From Flaviramulus sp. (lineage in GTDB: Bacteria > Bacteroidota > Bacteroidia > Flavobacteriales > Flavobacteriaceae), in NCBI GenBank assembly GCA_030731745.1, contig JANQTJ010000004.1, positions 1-64,000 on the forward strand: a stretch of DNA of 64,000 nucleotides, written 5' to 3'. Under the pieces are notes generated by a model that was given only the letters and a program-made list of their open reading frames with translations, ran no database searches and was not told the origin of the DNA. Position 1 is the first letter of the stretch; each line of letters begins with the position of its first letter. Positions 51,887-60,964 of this stretch are shown piece after piece. The translations under genes and the position numbers were made by a program.

Positions 51887-53252
51887 TTTTTAATCGTTTT
51901 TGTTCTAAATTTTCTGCTAATCGCTTTTCTATGATAGGTTCAATTAAAGTTTTTCTTTGATTTGTTTTAACAAAAGGATAAATTTCCAACTCATTTTTCA
52001 TGCGGTCATTTAAGTTAGGATGTTTGTTTGTTCCCAATAAAATTTCTTCTCCGTTATCAAATTGAAGTTGTTCTTTATTAGTACTTTCTTTTATTTTTCT
52101 TTGAATGGTGCCTTCTTTTAATTGTTTTAAAAAACCACCTTTGTTTTCAATGTTTTTAAATACATCCAATGCTTTTTCTACTAGTTGATTTGTTAATGTT
52201 TCAATATAATATGAACCATCTGAAGGATTATCAACCTTATCAAAATAACTTTCGTGTTTTAAAATCAAAAGTTGATTTCTTGCAATACGTTCACCAAATT
52301 CGTTGTCTTTGTGGTATATCGCATCATAAGGTAAATTACAGATTATATTGGCGCCGCCAAGAATAGCACTCATACATTCTGTTGTGGTTCGCAACATATT
52401 GGTGTTATAATCGTAAAGGGTTTTGTTACGCTTGGTTGGAGTTGCTGTAATATGGCAATTATTATTGATTTGGTATTCGGCAGCAAGTGTTTTCCAAAGC
52501 ATTCTTAAAGCTCTTAGTTTTGCAATTTCGAAGAAATAATTAGTGCCCACTGAGATTTTGAAATTCATTTCAAACGATTTGAACACTTCCTTTAAAAGAG
52601 AGCTATTGTTCAAATAATTTAAATATTCGTTGGCATGTGCTAAAGCGTAAGCTAGTTGTTGAACCATATTGGCTCCAGCGTTTTGGTATAATGATACCTC
52701 AACCGTGAGCGATTTTGTATAGTTAACTATGTTTTCAAATTTTTGAAAATCTTCATTTAAAGATTGATACCAATTACCATCTTTTGCTAAATTATTAATG
52801 ATGTCTGTTTGGATTTTGAAACCTGCTTTAGTTGAAATATCAGCAAGTTGTTTTGCGAAATTTTCTGAAATAAAATGTAATTCAAAATGAATTGGAATTT
52901 TATCTAAATCAATATTTTGCAGTAAATTTTTAATTGAAACATCTTCATTTGGAATAATAAATTGAATACTTTCAGCACCTCTTTCAATAGCATTAACTGC
53001 TTTTAAATTTGATTTTTCAACATGGGCAACAAAAATAGACTGACAGATTTTCCAGTTTGTGGCTTTGGTATTCGAAATAGTTGACAATTCTGTAAAATCA
53101 TCCGAATGATAAAATGGTTTTACTGAGATATCTTCATTCGTTTTCCAAACTAAAGTATCATTATAATCAGCGCCTTTTAAATCAAACTGAATTTTTTGCT
53201 TCCATTGTTTTGCTGATACAGGATTAAATTTACTAAACAACTTTTTGTCCAT
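51876..53252 (-). CDS. mutA: Methylmalonyl-CoA mutase small subunit
   Basis: FSKFNPVSAKQWKQKIQFDLKGADYNDTLVWKT; EIAKLRALRMLW; SDGSYYIETLTNQLVEKAL. Confidence 0.9.
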   Translation of the reverse strand: MDKKLFSKFNPVSAKQWKQKIQFDLKGADYNDTLVWKTNEDISVKPFYHSDDFTELSTISNTKATNWKICQSIFVAHVEKSNLKAVNAIERGAESIQFIIPNEDVSIKNLLQNIDLDKIPIHFELHFISENFAKQLADISTKAGFKIQTDIINNLAKDGNWYQSLNEDFQKFENIVNYTKSLTVEVSLYQNAGANMVQQLAYALAHANEYLNYLNNSSLLKEVFKSFEMNFKISVGTNYFFEIAKLRALRMLWKTLAAEYQINNNCHITATPTKRNKTLYDYNTNMLRTTTECMSAILGGANIICNLPYDAIYHKDNEFGERIARNQLLILKHESYFDKVDNPSDGSYYIETLTNQLVEKALDVFKNIENKGGFLKQLKEGTIQRKIKESTNKEQLQFDNGEEILLGTNKHPNLNDRMKNELEIYPFVKTNQRKTLIEPIIEKRLAENLEQKRLKNEN

Positions 53253-53254
53253 GA

Positions 53255-53569
53255 TTATTTAGTTTTTAAACTGTCTTCATATTCTATAATAAAAATTTCT
53301 TCATTATCGCGCTTCATATAATATTCTTCTCTGGCAAATTTTTCTAAACCTTCTTCCGTACTTAACTCTTTTATAGCTTTGTTGTCTTTTTCAATTTCTT
53401 TTCTGTAGTATTCTTTTTCGTTTTCTAAAGCTTTTATATCCATGTTTAATTCATGGTGAATTAACCATGAGTTGGCATCAAAAAACAACATCCAAACAGC
53501 AAAAATCACCAAAATTAGTACGAACCAATTTTTAAACGGTTTCAAATATTTGTTTTTCAATTTTGGCAT
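53255..53569 (-). CDS. Septum formation initiator (FtsB/DivIC-like)
   Basis: TM followed by coiled coil; EGLEKFAREEYYMKRDNEEIFIIE. Confidence 0.88.
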   Translation of the reverse strand: MPKLKNKYLKPFKNWFVLILVIFAVWMLFFDANSWLIHHELNMDIKALENEKEYYRKEIEKDNKAIKELSTEEGLEKFAREEYYMKRDNEEIFIIEYEDSLKTK

Positions 53570-54174
53570 TACAGTTTATCGTTTATAATGGTTTTTACAA
53601 TATCAATAGCCACTGTATTGTAATGGTTGTTTGGGATTATAATATCTGCATACTCTTTCATGGGCTCGATAAACTGATTATGCATCGGTTTTAAGGTTGT
53701 TTTATACCTTGAGAGCACCTCATCTAAATCTCTACCACGTTCAGATATATCTCGTTTTAATCGTCTTATTAAACGCTCGTCACTATCAGCATGAACAAAT
53801 ATTTTTATATCAAACATGGCTCTTAATTCTGGATTTGTTAGAATTAAAATACCTTCAACTATCATAACTTTTCTAGGATGTGTTAAAACGGTATCGCCAG
53901 TTCTATTATGTTTAACGAAAGAATAAACAGGTTGGTGTATAGGATTGCCTTTTTTTAATTCTTTTAAATGAGTTTCAAGTAATTCAAAATCTATAGATCT
54001 TGGATGATCAAAATTAATTTGAACACGTTCATCATAGCTTAAATGCGTGGTGTCTTTGTAGTATGAATCTTGAGAAATAATACCAACCTCACCTTCAGGT
54101 AATTCATTTAATATCTGATTTACTACTGTTGTTTTGCCGCAACCTGTGCCTCCAGCAATTCCTATAATTAACAT
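53569..54174 (-). CDS. udk: Uridine kinase
   Basis: IGIAGGTGCGKTTVVNQIL; ISQDSYYKD; FDHPRSIDFELL; RLKRDISERGRDLDEVL. Confidence 0.96.
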   Translation of the reverse strand: MLIIGIAGGTGCGKTTVVNQILNELPEGEVGIISQDSYYKDTTHLSYDERVQINFDHPRSIDFELLETHLKELKKGNPIHQPVYSFVKHNRTGDTVLTHPRKVMIVEGILILTNPELRAMFDIKIFVHADSDERLIRRLKRDISERGRDLDEVLSRYKTTLKPMHNQFIEPMKEYADIIIPNNHYNTVAIDIVKTIINDKL

Positions 54175-54240
54175 CTTTTTTGGTTTAATTAGCTATTTAC
54201 AAAGTTATTTTAATGCATGGCTAAATAAGATTCAATAATC

Positions 54241-54642
54241 TTATTTTTTAATTTGTGAGACTTCTTCTTTAGTAATAATTTTGTCATTTTTATTACCCCA
54301 ACTATTTGTTATATAATTCATGACATCGGCTATTTCATCGTCAGCAAGACCTAATGCAGCCATGTAACTGTTGTATTTTTTTCCGTTAACTAAAATCTCC
54401 CCTTTTTGCCCATATTTTATGCCTTTAATACTAGCTTCACGATTTTCAAAAAGGTAATCAGACTTAGCTAAAGGAGGGAATACATTTTCAATACCTTCGC
54501 CATTTGGTAAGTGGCAAGTAACGCAAAAATCTTCATACACTAAACTACCTCTTTCTATACTTTCTTTTAAAGTATTATTTTGGGTAAATACTCTTTTAGA
54601 AGCAGAGACTAAAATTACTAAACTGATTATAAAAGATTTCAT
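54241..54642 (-). CDS. Secreted c-type cytochrome
   Basis: DFCVTCHLPNGEGIENVFPPLAKSDYL; signal peptide. Confidence 0.9.
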   Translation of the reverse strand: MKSFIISLVILVSASKRVFTQNNTLKESIERGSLVYEDFCVTCHLPNGEGIENVFPPLAKSDYLFENREASIKGIKYGQKGEILVNGKKYNSYMAALGLADDEIADVMNYITNSWGNKNDKIITKEEVSQIKK

Positions 54643-55767
54643 TTACTTATTTGGAATTATTTTAAATATACCTTTTCCTTCAATAGCAACATATATATAA
54701 CCTTCTGGTCCCTCAATAACGTTTCTAACCCTTCCAGTACCCTCTAATAATTTTTCGCGTTTAACAACTTTATTATTTTCTAAAACTAATCTTTCCAGAT
54801 ATTCAAATTTTAAGGAGCCAACTAATACATTTCCTTTCCAATCTGGATAAATATCAGAAGAAACAAAAGCCATACCACTAGGAGCAATTGATGGTACCCA
54901 ATAAAAAAGAGGTTGTTCCATACCTTCTTTTGAAGTAATATCTGTGAATGCTGTTCCGCTATAATTAATTCCATAAGATATAACAGGCCAACCATAGTTT
55001 TTTCCTTTTGCAATGATGTTTATTTCATCGCCACCTTGTGGGCCATGTTCATTCGTCCAAATGTCCCCAGTAAAAGGGTTTTTTACCATACCTTGTGGGT
55101 TTCTATGTCCATAACTAAAAATAGCAGTTTTAGCATTTTCAGTTCCAACAAATGGGTTATCCGAAGGGACTGTCCCATCATCTTTAAGTCTGTAAATTTT
55201 ACCACAATCTCTAGTGATATCTTGTGGATTCACATCACGTTCACCTCTTTCACCAATTGAAAAGTATAGGTAACCTGCATTATCAAATGCAATACGAGAA
55301 CCAAAATGTTGGCCTCTTTTAGTATTTGGACCAGCTTTGTATAGTAATTGTTTTTCAACAAGGATATTACCATCTAATTTCGCTCTCATCAAGGCTGTGT
55401 TTCCACCTTCTTCATCACCTTTATCAGATGCATATGTAAAATAAATCCATCCATTATTTTCATAGTCAGGATGCGTTTTTATATCTAACAATCCACCTTG
55501 ACCACGAACATAAATTTCTGGAACACCTTCTACAAGTGTTTTTACACCATTTTTAAAATGAATAATCTCACCACTCTTTTCAGTGATTAACATACTACCA
55601 TCATTTAAAAATGTCATTCCCCAGGGAATAATTAAATCTGGAACAATAAGTTCAAAAGTGTAATTTATATTGGTTGGTGCTTCAGCCTTAATTTCAGATT
55701 CTGCTTGTTGAGCGCAAGCGCTAAAAGCCAATAACATTATGATGATTAACGCGTGAATTTGTTTCAT
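54643..55767 (-). CDS. PQQ-dependent sugar dehydrogenase (YliI/Asd-like) lipoprotein
   Basis: GQGGLLDIKTHPDY; GQHFGSRIAFD; GHRNPQGMVKNPFTGDIWTNEHGPQGGDEINIIAKGKNYGWPVISYGINYSG. Confidence 0.93.
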   Translation of the reverse strand: MKQIHALIIIMLLAFSACAQQAESEIKAEAPTNINYTFELIVPDLIIPWGMTFLNDGSMLITEKSGEIIHFKNGVKTLVEGVPEIYVRGQGGLLDIKTHPDYENNGWIYFTYASDKGDEEGGNTALMRAKLDGNILVEKQLLYKAGPNTKRGQHFGSRIAFDNAGYLYFSIGERGERDVNPQDITRDCGKIYRLKDDGTVPSDNPFVGTENAKTAIFSYGHRNPQGMVKNPFTGDIWTNEHGPQGGDEINIIAKGKNYGWPVISYGINYSGTAFTDITSKEGMEQPLFYWVPSIAPSGMAFVSSDIYPDWKGNVLVGSLKFEYLERLVLENNKVVKREKLLEGTGRVRNVIEGPEGYIYVAIEGKGIFKIIPNK

Positions 55768-55789
55768 AATTATAAATGTTTTTTATTAG

Positions 55790-58090
55790 CTAAAATAGGT
55801 AATTTAAGTTAAAACCTGTGAAATAGTTTGATGGATTTCCTGGGTAATAGTATCGTGGAGCGCTACTACCAAAACTAGTTGCATTAATTAAAATTTGAGA
55901 TGCATATTTTTCATTGAAAATATTATTTATGCCTAAGAATATGTTCATTTTTAGGTATTTACTAAGATTAGTTTTGTAACCAACTTTTAGATTTGTTAAT
56001 TGGTAATCTTCAGTAAATAGGCTATTACTATCTGTTATTGGAAAAGACCCAACATATTGGTAATTTATGTTCCCGTAAAGGCTAAAACTAGTTTCAAAAT
56101 CTATTCCAGCATTAAAAATATCAGATGGTACACCAGTTAAATCATTTCCAGAAAAATTATTGGTATTATCAATAAATTCCTTAAAAATAAATTTGTTAAG
56201 TGTATAATTAATAAATGAACTAATGGTTATTTTTTTATTTTGAAGCCAATAGTAATTGAGTGCTAATTCTAAACCATCATGTTGTGTTTTACCTGCATTA
56301 ATACCAATAAACGCATCTTCGGCAGTTCTTCTTGAAACTAATAAGTTTTTTATATTTAAACGGTAAAAGGCAAAATTGTATTGTAATTTATTGCTAAAAA
56401 ACTCACCCCTGGAACCCGCTTCAAAATTCCATCCTGTTTCTGGTTTTAAGTTGGCATTTATTTGACCATCAGGTAAAAGTGTTTCGTTTAATGAGATAGG
56501 GGAGAACCCGTGGCTAACACTGCCATAAATGCTGATGTTTTTATTAAATAAATGAGATATTCCAATTTTTGGAGATAATATGTTTTTAAATTTGAAACTT
56601 CCAGATTGATTTGGGTTTTCTGAAGTTACATGAAATTTATCATTTAATTTATATCCTGTTTCATTTAAATTTAAACCAGTTGTAAGTGTAGTTTTTTCTG
56701 AAAATTCAAAATTGGTTTCAAAAAATAAGTTGTAATAATTTCGATTTTCTATAAAATTTGATAATCTTTGTCCCGAAACACTTCCTGTACCATTTGGAAA
56801 ATCCTCATATAGATTTTCAAAAGTGCTATATTTATAAGTATCCTTAAAAAGTTCACCACCCAAGGTCCAATTCAAATTCCTTCCAAACAAATTAGTATTT
56901 CCGATGAGACGTGTTCTTAAGCCCAAGGCTAGGGTGTTTTCTTTTAAAATATCAAAGGGTCTGGGTTCGTAAGCATCCCTGAATGAAGTAAAAATACTTG
57001 TATTTTGTTTTAAATTATTATTAAAATTATGTTGCCAAGATAACCCAAAAACACCTCTTTTAGAATCTTCAAAACCTTGAGCTTGTTTCCAAGTAAAAGC
57101 AGCAGATTTTGGACTATTTAAGTATGTATTTTCATTGATTGAGCTAGGTATAAACGCTTTTAAATCAACATAACTCACTATAAAAGACAATTCATCTTTT
57201 TTACTTAAAAAATGATTAGAAGTTAAAGTAAATGTTTGTCTTTTATAGTTGTTATTTTCTCTAAATCCATCACTTTCAGTATTGCTATATACAGCTCTAA
57301 AACTATTTTCACTATTCCCGTGGTTTACGTTTAAAATGCCTTTGATTAAACCAAAAGAACCCATTGAAATTTCACCATTAAAATTAGAATCATTCAAATA
57401 AGCATTTTGTGGTATTAAGTTAATAGTGCCACCTAAACCTGCGCCATAAATACTAGAGGCTGCCCCTTTAATTATTTCTAAACGGGATATGGAAGCTAAC
57501 TCAAAATCTTCAATAGTAGTTTCTCCACTACCATTGGTAAGTGGAATGTCTTTAAAATAGGCTCTTATTTTTGAGGTTCCAAAAAGATTTCTAGAGCCTA
57601 TACCTCTTATGGTTATTCGGTTGGTGTTTAAAGCGCCACTTTGCATAAAAACCCCAGGCGTTCTATTTAATATGGGAGCAAAATCTGTGTTGTTAGATCG
57701 TTGAATATCTTCAGAAGATACAATGCTTATTGTTGCAGTGGTTTTTTTTAGTTTTGTTGGAATGTGATTCGCATTAATAACTACCTCGTTTAATTCGGAT
57801 GGTTTGATATTAAGTTGAATAATATAGTATTGATTTTCGATTAATTCGATGGTTTTTTCAATATAACCTTCTTTTTTAAACAGGTAAGAACCTGATTTAT
57901 TGATTTCAAAAGTACCATCAAAGTTAGAGATGCTATTTTTTTTGTCTTCAATATTAATTATTTGAGTAAATGCTAAACCTACTCCATTATCACTATCAAC
58001 AATTTTGCCCTTAAAGATGTCTTGTCCTAAAGTGACATGGTTAAAACCACATATTAAAAAAAATAAAAGGCTCCTCTTAAGAAATTCCAT
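55790..58090 (-). CDS. TonB-dependent receptor with CarboxypepD_reg-like N-terminal domain
   Basis: IVDSDNGVGLAFTQIINIEDKKNSISNFDGTFEI; plug domain NEVVINA...GVFMQSGALNTNRITIRGIGSR; C-terminal beta-barrel ending NYLF. Confidence 0.94.
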   Translation of the reverse strand: MEFLKRSLLFFLICGFNHVTLGQDIFKGKIVDSDNGVGLAFTQIINIEDKKNSISNFDGTFEINKSGSYLFKKEGYIEKTIELIENQYYIIQLNIKPSELNEVVINANHIPTKLKKTTATISIVSSEDIQRSNNTDFAPILNRTPGVFMQSGALNTNRITIRGIGSRNLFGTSKIRAYFKDIPLTNGSGETTIEDFELASISRLEIIKGAASSIYGAGLGGTINLIPQNAYLNDSNFNGEISMGSFGLIKGILNVNHGNSENSFRAVYSNTESDGFRENNNYKRQTFTLTSNHFLSKKDELSFIVSYVDLKAFIPSSINENTYLNSPKSAAFTWKQAQGFEDSKRGVFGLSWQHNFNNNLKQNTSIFTSFRDAYEPRPFDILKENTLALGLRTRLIGNTNLFGRNLNWTLGGELFKDTYKYSTFENLYEDFPNGTGSVSGQRLSNFIENRNYYNLFFETNFEFSEKTTLTTGLNLNETGYKLNDKFHVTSENPNQSGSFKFKNILSPKIGISHLFNKNISIYGSVSHGFSPISLNETLLPDGQINANLKPETGWNFEAGSRGEFFSNKLQYNFAFYRLNIKNLLVSRRTAEDAFIGINAGKTQHDGLELALNYYWLQNKKITISSFINYTLNKFIFKEFIDNTNNFSGNDLTGVPSDIFNAGIDFETSFSLYGNINYQYVGSFPITDSNSLFTEDYQLTNLKVGYKTNLSKYLKMNIFLGINNIFNEKYASQILINATSFGSSAPRYYYPGNPSNYFTGFNLNYLF

Positions 58091-58162
58091 TTAAAATAAA
58101 TAAAAAATTTAAAGTTGCTAAATTATGATTTTTAATCAATAGATATTTTTTTAGAAATATAA

Positions 58163-58191
58163 TTGTGAAATGAATAAAAAAAGTATATTTG
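58163..58191 (+). promoter_or_regulatory. Bacteroidetes-type promoter for tRNA-Pro
   Basis: TTG (58163) - 18 nt - TATATTTG (58184-58191). Confidence 0.65.
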
Positions 58192-58216
58192 CAAGCCGTT
58201 AGAGATAACCAAAAAT

Positions 58217-58291
58217 CGGGGTGTAGCGTAGCCCGGTTATCGCGCCGCGTTTGGGACGCGGAGGTCGCAGGTTCGAATCCTGCCACCCCGA
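58217..58291 (+). tRNA. tRNA-Pro (anticodon TGG)
   Basis: CGGGGTG acceptor pairs CACCCCG+A; anticodon stem CCGCG-TTTGGGA-CGCGG; T arm GCAGGTTCGAATCCTGC. Confidence 0.96.
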
Positions 58292-58507
58292 CAAACCTAG
58301 TTTCAGGTTTATACAAAACACTGTTAATCGTATGATTTTCAGTGTTTTTCATTTTATTTGAATTCATTTGAATTCAAATAAAACCAAATAAAAGGTGTGC
58401 AATTCGGTGAACAGCTGTTCTAAAGAAATGTCGTAATTTTAAAGAGCTTTTAAGAACAATTTGACTTTTGTCTTTGCAAAACATTTGTTTAACTAAAGTC
58501 AATAAAA

Positions 58508-59791
58508 ATGCAGACAAACAGCACATTTTCTATTATTTTCTTCACCAGAAAATCTCGCACTAACCCCAGTAAATTATCAATTTACGCACGTATTACAGTT
58601 AATGGAAAACGTTCAGAAATTAGTTTAAAAAGAAACGTTCTGGTGAACGATTGGGACAATAATAAGGCTAAATGTAGGGGGAATACAACAAAAGTAAGAT
58701 TTTTAAACGCTTATTTGGATGAAGTTTATAATCAATTGCTCGATTGCCACAAGCAATTATTTGAAGAGCACAAAATGGTATCTGCCAATGCAATTAAAAG
58801 ACGATATTTAGGTGAGGATGATAATCACAAAACCTTAAAAGAACTCATAACCTATCATAATACTAATATGATCAATGTATTGAAATTTGGTACTATGAAA
58901 AATTACTACACTACAGAAAGATATCTACATAAGTTTTTAAACGAAATTTTAAAAGTAGATGACATCTATCTAAAACAGCTAAATTATCACTTTATCTGTG
59001 ATTTTGAACAATACCTTCGAAAGTACAAAAACACAAAAAAGGAACTCTCTTTAAATAACAATGGCGTTATGAAACATCTAGAGCGGTTTAAGAAAATGAT
59101 TAACCTAGCCTTTAGGTTAGAATGGATTCCAAAAAATCCTTTTATTCAGTTCCAATTGAAGTTTAATAAATTTGATAGACAATATTTAACAGAAAGAGAA
59201 TTGAGCCTTCTTGAAAATACATTTTTTAAACAAGAACGTTTGGAGCGGGTCAAAGATATTTTTATCTTTTCTTGTTATACAGGATTGTCCTATATCGATG
59301 TCAAGGAACTGACTATCCGTCAGATAGTAAAAAGAATAGATAATAAATATTGGATTCATACTAAAAGGGAAAAGACCAATGAGGTAGTTAATATACCGAT
59401 ACTACCAAAAGCATTGGCGATTATAGAGAAGTATAAGTACATTTCTGAATTATCAAATGAAACAAAATTATTACCTCTTTGTTCGAATCAAAAAACCAAT
59501 AGCTATTTAAAGGAAATAATGGTAGCCTGTGGGATTCATAAAAACGTTACGTTTCAAGTAGCCAGACATACATTTGCAACTACAGTGATGCTCACCAATG
59601 GCGTGCCTTTAGAAACAGTATCAAAATTACTGGGGCACACCAAATTGTCAACCACACAAATCTATGCTAGGGTACTGGATACAAAGATTAATGAGGACAT
59701 CGATACCCTATTAGAGCGGTTTGAAAGAAAAAAACGGAATCAGATAGACCAGTCAAACGTTTTTAAAGCTGTGGATTCAGAGGCTGGGTAA
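58508..59791 (+). CDS. Tyrosine recombinase/integrase (Bacteroidetes mobile-element type)
   Basis: Arm-binding N-terminus (FFTRKSRTNPSKLSIYARITVNGKRSEISL), TGLSYIDVKEL, ARHTFATTVMLTNGVPLETVSKLLGHTKLSTTQIYARV. Confidence 0.93.
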   Translation: MQTNSTFSIIFFTRKSRTNPSKLSIYARITVNGKRSEISLKRNVLVNDWDNNKAKCRGNTTKVRFLNAYLDEVYNQLLDCHKQLFEEHKMVSANAIKRRYLGEDDNHKTLKELITYHNTNMINVLKFGTMKNYYTTERYLHKFLNEILKVDDIYLKQLNYHFICDFEQYLRKYKNTKKELSLNNNGVMKHLERFKKMINLAFRLEWIPKNPFIQFQLKFNKFDRQYLTERELSLLENTFFKQERLERVKDIFIFSCYTGLSYIDVKELTIRQIVKRIDNKYWIHTKREKTNEVVNIPILPKALAIIEKYKYISELSNETKLLPLCSNQKTNSYLKEIMVACGIHKNVTFQVARHTFATTVMLTNGVPLETVSKLLGHTKLSTTQIYARVLDTKINEDIDTLLERFERKKRNQIDQSNVFKAVDSEAG

Positions 59792-59951
59792 TAATGACTT
59801 TTTTTAAATTAGTTGAGGTTTAAAGTGAGGAGAATCCAAAGCTTTAAAAATGCAGCAAGCTCACCAGAAGTGAGCGCGGTAGTATTCATAATATGTTTAA
59901 TCAGAATTGATTATTTAATTTTTACTTTAAATAAAAAAAGAACATAGCCAT

Positions 59952-60167
59952 TTAATTGTAATCTGGAGATATAACATAAGCTTTGGTTCTACCTTTACCT
60001 GTTTGGCATAAAACCCTATAGCTAACAAGTTTGCCTAATTCACTGTTGAGAGTTGGAATACTAATAGATTCTGGTAATAGGGTTCTAATTTTAGAGCTAC
60101 TAACCTTATTATGTATAATAACAATGTCTACAATATTTAGTTGTCTGTTAGTCAGATCCATATGCAA
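59952..60167 (-). CDS. Isolated winged-helix DNA-binding domain (possible Fic/HipA-type N-terminal fragment)
   Basis: LTNRQLNIVDIVIIHNKVSSSKIRTLL...TLNSELGKLVSYRVLCQTGKGRTKAYVISPDY. Confidence 0.5.
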   Translation of the reverse strand: MHMDLTNRQLNIVDIVIIHNKVSSSKIRTLLPESISIPTLNSELGKLVSYRVLCQTGKGRTKAYVISPDYN

Positions 60168-60356
60168 ACTTAAAGAAATCTTATAAATAATAAAATAAAG
60201 CTATTACCCAAAGGGCTTTAAGCTTTATTGGTTATAGATAACATTATGGTAATTTAGAAGAAAGACTCTCAAAGGTCTCTTTACCTATATTTATATGATA
60301 GTAATTACTACCAAAAGTATTGTTTACTAAAGAGGTGTGTTTCAAAAGCGTTTTAA

Positions 60357-60602
60357 AGCTTTGTTTTAAATCCTGATATGCATAAGCACCCTAAACATTC
60401 TGTAATTGTAATTGACAATGCAACTTTCCATAAAAGAAATGATGCTATACAAGTTATTGAACAAGCCCAACTTAACTTAGAATTCCTGCCACCATATAGT
60501 CCTGACCTAAATCTAATAGAAAAGAAATGGGCACAAGCCAAAAGTATCAGACGTAAATTTGGTTATAATCCTGATAAACTTTTTTTATATTCAAAATTAT
60601 GA
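60357..60602 (+). pseudogene. IS630-family transposase C-terminal remnant
   Basis: HSVIVIDNATFHKRNDAIQVIEQAQLNLEFLPPYSPDLNLIEKKWAQAKSIRRKFGYN; N-terminal DDE half absent, in-frame stop at 60354. Confidence 0.8.
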
Positions 60603-60728
60603 CGTTCTATTTTGATTTAGCTATAGTATGTCCATTGGTTTGGAATTCAAGATGTGTGTCTGTGGACACATTCTTGTTTGCTCCCCATAGTCGCAAAGAA
60701 AAAGAGAGAGTTTATGGGTGAAAGAAAA

Positions 60729-60832
60729 ACGTTTTTAAAGTTATGGATTTGAGGCTGCATTGAGCAAGTAGAACTCATAAGTTTTAAATGAACCAAACGA
60801 GTCAAAAGCGAGTGCGGTAGTTTTCTTATTTT
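60729..60832 (+). pseudogene. Relic of an integrase 3' terminus plus its downstream flank
   Basis: ACGTTTTTAAAG(C/T)T(G/A)TGGATT..GAGGCTG and CGCGGTAG/TGCGGTAG blocks shared with 59757-59890. Confidence 0.55.
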
Positions 60833-60964
60833 TTGAAATACTAGTTTTCGTATTATTGAAGAGCTAACAAAACTGTAAAAAAAATGTCTTTTAGTAGAAA
60901 TTTGTAGCTTCTCAAAACACAACCAATCATATAGAGATTTTATGGTAACCAACCAGTTATTTTT

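Noticed and set aside
58077-58367. 96-aa minus-strand ORF
   Set aside because: Reads antisense through the tRNA-Pro gene (CGVAGFEPATSASQTRRDNRATLHP is a translation of tRNA sequence); spurious.
60646-60676. AAGATGTGTGTCTGTGGACACATTCTT as IS terminal repeat
   Set aside because: Short gapped inverted repeat without a matching partner near the IS630 remnant; insufficient support.
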